5,245 bases of DNA from Pseudomonadota bacterium (lineage in GTDB: Bacteria; Pseudomonadota; Alphaproteobacteria; Acetobacterales; Acetobacteraceae): assembly GCA_021845835.1 (NCBI GenBank), contig JAJZVE010000394.1, forward strand, positions 1-5,245, given 5' to 3'. Positions 1-5,245 of this stretch are shown one piece after another. A model generated the notes under the pieces. The model saw only the letters and a list, made by a program, of their open reading frames with translations. It had not been told where the DNA came from and searched no databases. Position numbers and translations under genes: made by a program. How positions within the stretch are numbered: the stretch's first letter is position 1; every line of letters starts with the position of its first letter.

Positions 1-309
1 ACCCTCTTGCGGTGCCGGCGAGGCCGGGATGTTGTCGCTATCGACGAAGACGATCTCGCGACGCGGCTTTGCCGCGCGTGCGGCGAACTCCTGGTAGCGC
101 AGGAGCAGGCGCCTGGCCCGCGCGTCCCCGGTGGCGGCCTTCTGCAGCAGCTGCAGCATGACCGCCTCCAGAACGGTTGCGCGCCGGGTACCGCCGTTGA
201 TGGTCACGGGGATCCGCTCGAACAGCCGCGCGTGCAGGGTGGCCCTCAGGCCAGATTTGCGGCCCTTTCGGCGCCGGCTGGGGCCCCTGCCCTTCGGCTC
301 GGTTGTCAT
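1..309 (-). CDS. DUF5681-like small basic protein, 3' end beyond the window
   Basis: The function is unknown. The minus-strand frame opens with ATG at 309-307 and stays open for 103 codons to the left edge, so the C-terminus is missing. The N-terminus (residues 6-22) is strongly basic, with runs of Arg, Lys and Gly such as SRRRKGRKSG, resembling a shortened form of the Gly/Arg/Pro-rich start usual in DUF5681 proteins. Residues 29-72 follow the family pattern: a short beta segment (IPVTINGGTRRATVLEAV), then a helix with KAATGDARARRLLL, where the family normally has KAxxGDxRAxxLLL. The start codon overlaps the TGA of the upstream methyltransferase remnant as ATGA, which suggests former translational coupling. 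DUF5681 genes often lie in phage-like or integrative segments and have been compared with small terminase or DNA-binding proteins, but a DNA-binding role here is only inferred. The family call comes from remembered patterns, not from a search. Confidence 0.72.
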   Translation of the reverse strand, partial: MTTEPKGRGPSRRRKGRKSGLRATLHARLFERIPVTINGGTRRATVLEAVMLQLLQKAATGDARARRLLLRYQEFAARAAKPRREIVFVDSDNIPASPAPQEG

Positions 310-1312
310 ACCGGCTCCGTCACCGCCGCCCGTTCGGCCTCGACCTGGGCGAAGGTCTTCCCATCGGCGAGCGTCGCGACCTGTTTGGTCATCGCGTGCC
401 AGCGGCGGACGGTGAGATCGACGTAGAGGGGGTCCAGCTCGATGCCGTAGCCACGCCGTCCGGTGCGCTCGGCCGCGAGGATGGTCGTGCCACTGCCACA
501 GAACGGGTCCAGCACAATGTCGCCGCGGGACGTCACATCGAGGATGGCATCGGCGACCATGCGGATGGGCTTCACCGTCGGGTGGACATCGGCGCCGCGC
601 GTCCGTGCCCGGCCGGCGAAGCTGTTCATGCCGGGGTAGCGCCAGACGTTGGTGCGGTTGCGGCCGTAGACGCCGAGCTGGACGTTGTTCTGGTGGCGCG
701 TGCCGCGGGGGCGGGAGACGAATACGAGTTCGTGGCGGGAGCGGTACAGCGAGCCCATGCCGCCGTTCGACTTTACCCAGACGCAGAGGTTGATCAGCTC
801 GTCGCCGGCCAGGGTAAGGGCGGTTGTCGTCTCGGGGAGATGGCGCCAGTCCATGCAGGTGAAGAGGACGCTCGCGTCCGTCATGTGGGAGCGGGCCAGC
901 TTCATCCACCCCACCAGGAACGCGGTGAACTCGTCCGCATCCATCTCGCCCGAGGCCATCGCGAACTCACGGTGCCTCGCGCGGCCCTTGCCGGAGACGT
1001 GGCCGTTGATCCGGACGTTGTACGGCGGGTCGGGCCAGCAGGGCCCGGCCCTCGGCGGTCGCAAGTTCCGCGCGAACCCTTCGCGCACGGCGGTGCCAGG
1101 TTTTGAGACCACGACGTCTTCGGGCCCTTCGAACGGATCGGCGGCGCCGGATTCTTTGAGTGAGTCCGCGGACTGGTGCGGACGTCAAACTCAGGCAGGT
1201 CGACGCCGATGACCTCGAGATCGATATCTGGGCCATCCCCTGAAGCTCCAGGGCCCCAGTGCGAGCTCGCGTTCCGTCCCACGGCGACAGTTCCACAGGC
1301 CGATTACCGCGG
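306..1312 (-). pseudogene. Beta-class DNA methyltransferase (ParB/methylase type), N-terminal part frameshifted
   Basis: This is a remnant of an S-adenosylmethionine-dependent DNA methyltransferase (N6-adenine or N4-cytosine). The intact part, 306-1112, gives 268 residues from a GTG at 1112. Motif order is that of the beta class: catalytic DPPY (28-31, within DPPYNVRINGHVSG) precedes the cofactor motif DPFCGSGTT (202-210), followed by GIELDPLY (223-230). HPTVKP (177-182) and CMDWRH (86-91) are also typical. Full-length relatives are usually over 400 residues, with an N-terminal ParB-like domain. Pieces of the missing part survive upstream in different frames: GNRPVELSPWD through ALELQGM at about 1308-1234, DIDLEVIGVDLPEFDV at 1228-1181, then DPFEGPEDVVVSKPG back in the catalytic frame up to about 1098. 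A TGA at 1187-1185 closes the catalytic frame. The usual segment resembling DLWxLGxHRxxCGDA before DPPY is missing; residues 5-26 do not resemble it. I infer an inactive gene, although the C-terminal part might still be translated. Sequencing error is the main alternative. Confidence 0.75.
1020..1031 (-). other. Catalytic motif IV (DPPY) of the methyltransferase remnant
   Basis: The four codons encode Asp-Pro-Pro-Tyr, the amino-group methylation motif. It is the first fully conserved block after the disrupted region, so it marks where the open catalytic part begins to align with the family. Confidence 0.85.
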
Positions 1313-1328
1313 CGGGACCGAACCCGGA

Positions 1329-1366
1329 GACACCGGACAGCAGAGCTCGTCCGGTTACGAGGTGTC
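1329..1366. repeat. Two overlapping inverted repeats next to the methylase remnant
   Basis: GACACC at 1329-1334 pairs with GGTGTC at 1361-1366. Partly inside it, ACCGGAC at 1332-1338 pairs with GTCCGGT at 1349-1355 around a 10-base loop. The two hairpins share bases and exclude each other. No T-run follows on either strand, so this is not a standard intrinsic terminator. It may be a scar, a protein-binding site or chance in GC-rich DNA. Confidence 0.4.
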
Positions 1367-1491
1367 CCAATAAACCTGCTGCGGGGGAGCTGCTGATTCA
1401 CAACCCAATCGAAGCGCAGGCTCATCGTGGGCAACGTCACCGAGCGAGCAAGGCGCATTGCGGGTGGATCATGTTAGAGAGCCCGGAGCAA

Positions 1492-1506
1492 CGGCACGAC
1501 GTGCCG
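1492..1506. promoter_or_regulatory. 15-base perfect palindrome, possible operator
   Basis: The arms CGGCACG (1492-1498) and CGTGCCG (1500-1506) are exact inverted copies around a single A. The site ends 70 bases before the dehydrogenase start codon, where an operator for a dimeric regulator would be expected. No regulator gene is visible in the window and the arms match no operator I can name, so the role is inferred from symmetry and position. Confidence 0.35.
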
Positions 1507-1565
1507 CGCGCGCCGGCTGGAACGGCATAACAAAAGCAGCCCCACCTCGTAGCGTGCTGGCATGC

Positions 1566-1570
1566 AGGAA
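1566..1570 (+). promoter_or_regulatory. Ribosome binding site of the dehydrogenase gene
   Basis: AGGAA lies six bases before the ATG at 1577. It decides between two in-frame ATGs: the one at 1562 has no purine-rich site at the right distance and itself overlaps this region. Confidence 0.7.
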
Positions 1571-1576
1571 ATACCG

Positions 1577-3046
1577 ATGAGCCTCGCCAGCAAACTGCGC
1601 GACCCCTCTCTGTTCGTCGAGGCCGCGGCGATCGGCGCGGACTGGATCGAGAATGGGCCCGCCGGTGTGCGCATCGCCGTGCTGGACCCCGCAGACGGAA
1701 GCACACTTGGCCATGTGCCGGGACTCGACGCGGCCCAGACCCGCTTGGCGGTCGCCGCCGCGGAGGCAGCGTGGCCTGCCTGGCGTGCACGCCCGGCGCA
1801 GGAGCGGGCCGACATTCTCGAGCGCTGGTTCGATCTGATGCTCGCCAACGCCGACGACCTGGCACTCATCATGACGCGCGAACAGGGCAAGCCGCTCGCG
1901 GAGGCGCGCGGCGAGATCCTCTACGCCGCCAGCTTCGTCAAATGGTTCGCGGAGGAGGCGCGCCGCGTGCGCGGCGAGACCGTGCCCGCTCCGACGGCGG
2001 ACCGCCGCATCCTGGTGCTACGCCAGCCGGTGGGCGTTTCCGCCGCGATCACGCCGTGGAATTTCCCGGCCGCGATGATCACACGCAAATGCGCGCCAGC
2101 GCTTGCCGCGGGCTGCACCGTGATCGTGAAACCTTCCGAGCTCACACCGTTCTCCGCCCTCGCGCTCGCGGTGCTCGCTCAGCGGGCCGGACTGCCACCG
2201 GGCGTGCTCAACGTCGCGACCGGCGAGCCGGCGGAGGTCGGCGGCGCGCTCACCTCGGAGCTTGCCGTGCGCAAGCTCTCCTTCACCGGATCGACGGCGG
2301 TCGGGCGGCTCCTGATGCGCCAGTGCGCTGATAGCGTCAAAAGGCTGAGCCTGGAGTTGGGCGGCAACGCGCCCTTCATCATCTTCGATGACGCGGATCT
2401 CGACTCCGCAATCGCCGGCGTCATGGCAAGCAAGTTCCGCAACGCCGGCCAAACCTGCGTCTGTGCCAACCGCATCCTGGTGCAGGAGGGCATCCACAGC
2501 GCCTTCCTCGACCGGCTCGCTGGCGCGGTCGAGAAGCTCACGGTCGGCGCGGGGACGGAACCCGGCGTGACCATCGGCCCGCTCATCACCGAGGCGGCGA
2601 CGAAGAAGGTGCTCGGCCATGTCGAGGACGCGCTGGCACACGGCGCGATGGCCGTGGTCGGGGGCGGCCGACACGCACGCGGCGGCCAGTTCGTCGAGCC
2701 GACGGTGCTGGTTGGCGCCACCACCGACATGCGACTCGCCAACGAGGAGACGTTTGGCCCAGTGGCACCGGTGTTTCGCTTCCGTACCGAGGAGGAAGCG
2801 ATCCGCATCGCCAACGCCACGCCCTACGGCCTCGCCGCCTATTTCTACACCGAGAATCTGCGCCGATCCTGGCGCGTCGCGGAGGCGCTGGAGTTCGGCA
2901 TGGTCGGCCTTAACACCGGCAGCGTCTCGATGGAGGTCGCACCCTTTGGCGGCGTTAAGCAATCCGGCCTCGGACGCGAGGGCTCGCATCTCGGCATGGA
3001 AGAGTACCTCGAGGTCAAGGCATTCCATGTCGGCGGCCTGGCATGA
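1577..3046 (+). CDS. gabD: Succinate-semialdehyde dehydrogenase, GabD type
   Basis: A cytoplasmic aldehyde dehydrogenase that oxidises succinic semialdehyde (or a close carboxylated aldehyde) to the acid with NAD(P)+, the last step of GABA and related catabolism. The 489 residues fit the GabD length of about 480-490. Visible family residues are PWNFP with Asn162 (oxyanion), KPSE with Lys185 (cofactor), FTGST (237-241), ELGG with general base Glu260, GQTCVC with nucleophile Cys294 and neighbouring Cys296, and EETFGP with Glu391. Arg170, Arg288 and Ser451 sit at positions that in known succinate-semialdehyde dehydrogenases bind the substrate carboxylate, which favours this activity over a generic aldehyde dehydrogenase. 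Glu188 stands where NAD-preferring enzymes carry Glu and E. coli GabD has a small residue, so NAD+ use is possible. I chose ATG 1577 for its AGGAA site; ATG 1562 would add five residues. The stop overlaps the next start as ATGA, so the genes are probably coupled. Glutarate-semialdehyde dehydrogenase (DavD type) is the closest alternative. Confidence 0.88.
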   Translation: MSLASKLRDPSLFVEAAAIGADWIENGPAGVRIAVLDPADGSTLGHVPGLDAAQTRLAVAAAEAAWPAWRARPAQERADILERWFDLMLANADDLALIMTREQGKPLAEARGEILYAASFVKWFAEEARRVRGETVPAPTADRRILVLRQPVGVSAAITPWNFPAAMITRKCAPALAAGCTVIVKPSELTPFSALALAVLAQRAGLPPGVLNVATGEPAEVGGALTSELAVRKLSFTGSTAVGRLLMRQCADSVKRLSLELGGNAPFIIFDDADLDSAIAGVMASKFRNAGQTCVCANRILVQEGIHSAFLDRLAGAVEKLTVGAGTEPGVTIGPLITEAATKKVLGHVEDALAHGAMAVVGGGRHARGGQFVEPTVLVGATTDMRLANEETFGPVAPVFRFRTEEEAIRIANATPYGLAAYFYTENLRRSWRVAEALEFGMVGLNTGSVSMEVAPFGGVKQSGLGREGSHLGMEEYLEVKAFHVGGLA

Positions 3047-4392
3047 GCGCAGACATGCTCCTCGAACCGGCGATCGAGACGGTTACCGGCGACGCATCCC
3101 TGCCCACCCGCGTCGATGTCGCGGTGATCGGCGGAGGCATCGTCGGTACCGCTGCGGCCTACTATCTCGCCGCCAGGGGCCTTGCCGTCGCGCTGCTGGA
3201 GAAGGGGCGCGTCGGCGGCGAGCAGTCCGGGCGCAATTGGGGCTGGTGCCGGCAGCAAAACCGCGACATCCGCGAACTGCCGCTGATGGTGGCGAGCATG
3301 CGGCTGTGGGAGAAACTGGGGCGGGAGACCGGCCGCGATCTCGGGTTCGAGCGCAGCGGCCTAGTCTACGTGACTAAGGATGCCAAGGAGCTGGCAACCT
3401 GGGAGGCCTGGATTGCGAGGGCGCAGTCATACCAGGTGGGCAGCCGCGTCATCGGTCCTGCCGAAGCACGGGCGTTGACGCCGGGGAACGAACAGGACTG
3501 GATCGGCGGCGTGCACTCGCCACGAGACGGGCGTGCGGAACCCTGGCTTGCCGCCCCGGCGATCGCCGCTGCCGCGCGGGATCGCGGTGTCACGCTGCTG
3601 CAGAACTGTGCCGTGCGCGGCCTCGACATCACGGCTGGGCGGGTGTGCGGCGTGGTGACCGAACGGGGGCGCATCGCCGCGGACGCCGTGTTGTGCGCCG
3701 CCGGGGCCTGGGCCTCGATGTTCTGCCGCCGGCATGATCTCGATCTGCCGCAGGCCGGCGTGCGCTCGACCATCTTCCGAACCGCGCCGGCGGCGAAGGT
3801 GACACCCGGCGGCCTGGTCACGCCCGACTTCACCCTCACGCGCTGCCCGGACGGCGGCTACATCGTCGCTGCTCAGGATCGCGGCCGGCTCGACATCACG
3901 CCGCAGGGGCTCCGTTACACGCGGCAGTTCTGGCCGATGTTCCGCTCGCGGCGGAATAGCCTGCGCATGGGCATCGGTCGCTCATTCTTCTCCGGTCCCG
4001 AGGCGTTGGCCGGGCGGTGGTCGCTCGACGCCGCGACGCCGTTCGAGCGCCACCGTGAATTCGCCCCGCCGCCCGACACCGCTATCGTCGCGCCCGCGCT
4101 GGCGCGCGTGACCAGGACCTATACCGCGCTCGCCGGCCTACGTGCCGCGCGTGTCTGGGGCGGCTGGATCGACTCTACCCCGGATGCGGTGCCCGTCATT
4201 TCGGTGGTGGACCGGCTGCCGGGCTTCTACCTCGCCACCGGGTTCAGCGGCCATGGTTTCGGCGTCGGCCCCGGCGCCGGCCGGCTTGCCGCCGACCTGG
4301 TGACCGGCGACACACCCCTGGTCGATCCGGCACCGTTCCGCTATGCGCGCCTCGTCGATGGCAGCCCACTCGTACCGCCCGGGATGATGTAG
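3043..4392 (+). CDS. FAD-dependent oxidoreductase, DAO superfamily (amine/amino-acid oxidase or dehydrogenase-like)
   Basis: Probably a flavoenzyme that oxidises the C-N bond of an amine or amino acid; the substrate is unknown. The 449 residues show the FAD-binding Rossmann start VIGGGIVG (28-35, GxGxxG) followed by LLEKG with Glu53 at the end of the second strand, which normally contacts the FAD ribose. SGRNWGW (62-68) is the flavin-proximal segment of this subfamily, comparable to the SGRNGG segment of gamma-glutamylputrescine oxidases. VLCAAGAWA (216-224) and the C-terminal WGGWIDSTPDAVP (372-384) and FSGHGFGVGPGAG (401-413) complete the DAO fold. The first 22 residues precede the fold, with no signal peptide or membrane segment, so I expect a cytoplasmic protein. 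ATG 3043 overlaps the dehydrogenase stop; ATG 3055 is a less coupled alternative. Pairing with a semialdehyde dehydrogenase suggests the enzyme makes, directly or after one more step, the aldehyde its neighbour consumes. DadA, glycine oxidase and PuuB are related, but I cannot choose among them. Confidence 0.85.
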   Translation: MSADMLLEPAIETVTGDASLPTRVDVAVIGGGIVGTAAAYYLAARGLAVALLEKGRVGGEQSGRNWGWCRQQNRDIRELPLMVASMRLWEKLGRETGRDLGFERSGLVYVTKDAKELATWEAWIARAQSYQVGSRVIGPAEARALTPGNEQDWIGGVHSPRDGRAEPWLAAPAIAAAARDRGVTLLQNCAVRGLDITAGRVCGVVTERGRIAADAVLCAAGAWASMFCRRHDLDLPQAGVRSTIFRTAPAAKVTPGGLVTPDFTLTRCPDGGYIVAAQDRGRLDITPQGLRYTRQFWPMFRSRRNSLRMGIGRSFFSGPEALAGRWSLDAATPFERHREFAPPPDTAIVAPALARVTRTYTALAGLRAARVWGGWIDSTPDAVPVISVVDRLPGFYLATGFSGHGFGVGPGAGRLAADLVTGDTPLVDPAPFRYARLVDGSPLVPPGMM

Positions 4393-4395
4393 CGC

Positions 4396-5245
4396 GTGCG
4401 CACGCCGCCTCGCAGCCAGGTTGTGCTGCGCCCTCTCACCATCAAGGATCTTGCAGCCGCCTATGGCCTCACCCGCGCCATTGGCTGGCCGCACCGGCGG
4501 GAGGACTGGGCGTTGGCACTGCGCCTCGGCTCCGGCGTCGCGGCAGAGGCGGACGGCAAGCTGATCGGCACCGCGCTGCGCTGGACCTATGGCACTGCGG
4601 ACGCGCGCATCGGCATGATCGTGGTCGACCCCGCGGCCCAGAGCCGGGGCCTCGGCCGGCGGCTCACGCAGGCAGCGCTCAGGCCGTTGCGAGGCCGCTC
4701 GGTCACCCTGCACGGCACGCCAGCGGGGCTCTCGCTCTACACTTCGCTGGGATTCGAGACGGTTGGGGTCGTGCGCCAAGTGCAGGGTGCCGCGTTTCGC
4801 CCTGGGGTTCTGGCGCTCGGTGCCGGCGAGCGGCTGCGACCCATCGGGCGGAGCGACCCAGCGATGCTCGCGGCTCTCGATCGCGCGGCGACCGGCTGGG
4901 ACCGCTCCCGGGTGTTCGCCGCCTTGCTGAAGGCGGGCAGCGGCGTGGTGCTGGACCGTGCCGGTACCATCCGCGGCTTTGCCCTGCTGCGCCGGTTCGG
5001 CCACGGGTTGCTTATCGGCCCGGTCGAGGCCCCGGACGCCGCGAGTGCGAAGGCGATGATCCTGTATCACCTTGGTAGCCACGCCGGCCAGTTCATGCGC
5101 ATCGATGTGCCGGAGGAGACCGGCCTCGTTCCCTGGCTGCTGCGGCTCGGACTCGCGGATGCCGGGACCGTGACGTTCATGCGGCGGGGGCTGGCGCCGT
5201 CCGCGCGCCACCGCGGCCAGCCGCGCGTCTATGCGCTGGCAAGCC
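4396..5245 (+). CDS. Tandem GNAT N-acetyltransferase, 3' end beyond the window
   Basis: A predicted acetyl-CoA-dependent acyltransferase of unknown substrate; 283 codons are present. The N-terminal GNAT domain (about 8-130) carries IGMIVVDPAAQSRGLGRRL (72-90), with the acetyl-CoA pyrophosphate-binding motif QSRGLG (82-87), and the usual late GNAT segment LYTSLGFE (114-121). The C-terminal half (about 145-283) resembles the second domain of YitI-like proteins (Acetyltransf_18): DRAATGWDRSRVFAALL (162-178) and a GPVEAPDAASAKAMI segment (208-222), with no clear cofactor loop. Relatives are about 280-290 residues and end soon after a segment like RVYALAS, so probably only a few residues are lost at the edge. 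The start is GTG 4396, because the in-frame TAG at 4390-4392 closes the frame just upstream. The ribosome site is weak (GGGA 11 bases away), so translation probably depends on the preceding gene. Operon position suggests work on an amine or product of the same pathway. Confidence 0.8.
   Translation, partial: MRTPPRSQVVLRPLTIKDLAAAYGLTRAIGWPHRREDWALALRLGSGVAAEADGKLIGTALRWTYGTADARIGMIVVDPAAQSRGLGRRLTQAALRPLRGRSVTLHGTPAGLSLYTSLGFETVGVVRQVQGAAFRPGVLALGAGERLRPIGRSDPAMLAALDRAATGWDRSRVFAALLKAGSGVVLDRAGTIRGFALLRRFGHGLLIGPVEAPDAASAKAMILYHLGSHAGQFMRIDVPEETGLVPWLLRLGLADAGTVTFMRRGLAPSARHRGQPRVYALAS

Larger units (their letters stand above)
1313..1565. other. Intergenic region between the divergent methylase remnant and dehydrogenase operon
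   Basis: I see no gene here. The open frames on the minus strand that cross it, and extend into the dehydrogenase gene, show no recognisable motif. The stretch holds overlapping inverted repeats (1329-1366) and a 15-base palindrome (1492-1506). The promoter of the dehydrogenase operon should lie here. CATAAC at 1526-1531 is a possible -10 element but has no acceptable -35 partner about 17 bases upstream, so I do not assign it. No conserved methylase sequence is recognisable beyond about 1312, so the pseudogene boundary is approximate. Confidence 0.6.

Noticed and set aside
303..1106. Plus-strand open frame (267 codons) opposite the methyltransferase
   Set aside because: The minus strand carries DPPY, DPFCGSGTT and HPTVKP in order, while the plus-strand product has no motif and a shadow-like composition.
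1350..1440. Possible insertion-sequence end near the GGTGTCCCAATAAACC stretch
   Set aside because: The stretch looks terminal-repeat-like at first, but I found no paired terminal repeat, target duplication or transposase fragment.
1526..1531. CATAAC as a -10 promoter element
   Set aside because: The bases about 17 upstream (GCCGCG) do not resemble a -35 element, and one hexamer is not enough in this background.
1562..1576. Earlier ATG of the dehydrogenase gene, adding five residues
   Set aside because: It has no ribosome site at the right distance, and the AGGAA within this stretch is placed ideally for the ATG at 1577.
2018..3028. Minus-strand open frame (336 codons) opposite the dehydrogenase
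   Set aside because: It is antisense to a gene with full catalytic motifs, and its low-complexity Arg/Ala/Asp/Glu-rich product resembles no family I know.
4138..5211. Long minus-strand open frame (357 codons) opposite the flavoenzyme end and the GNAT gene
   Set aside because: It is rich in Arg, Pro, Gly, Ala and Gln with no recognisable motif, and lies opposite two well-supported genes in GC-rich DNA, where antisense open frames are common.

Overview
The window is GC-rich DNA, and its protein-family content suggests an alphaproteobacterium, perhaps Rhodospirillales or Rhizobiales. This placement rests on base composition and protein resemblance only; no marker gene is present. It holds two unrelated blocks facing away from each other, separated by about 260 bases without a gene.

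Left block (minus strand, about 1312 down to 1): a beta-class DNA methyltransferase whose C-terminal catalytic part is intact, but whose N-terminal part is broken into pieces scattered over all three minus frames. I read it as a decaying pseudogene of the ParB-like-domain plus methylase type. Its stop overlaps by ATGA the start of a small basic protein resembling the DUF5681 family, which runs off the left edge. Such methylase and DUF5681 pairs are typical of phage-derived or integrative elements, so this block is probably an old accessory insertion.

Middle (1313-1576): no gene. It contains a pair of overlapping inverted repeats near the methylase remnant, a perfect 15-base palindrome 70 bases upstream of the right-hand operon, and a clear ribosome binding site.

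Right block (plus strand, 1577 to the right edge): a tightly packed operon. The first gene is a GabD-type succinate-semialdehyde dehydrogenase with all catalytic and carboxylate-binding residues. Overlapping it by ATGA is an FAD-dependent oxidoreductase of the DAO (D-amino-acid/glycine oxidase) superfamily. Three bases after its stop, in the same frame, comes a GTG-started tandem GNAT acetyltransferase, complete except for a few C-terminal residues. The simplest joint reading is a catabolic unit: the flavoenzyme oxidises an amine or amino acid, the dehydrogenase oxidises the resulting carboxylated semialdehyde to the diacid (succinate or a homologue), and the GNAT acts on a related amine or on the product. 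The true substrate cannot be read from the sequence.

I found no tRNA, rRNA, CRISPR array, complete insertion sequence or convincing intrinsic terminator.
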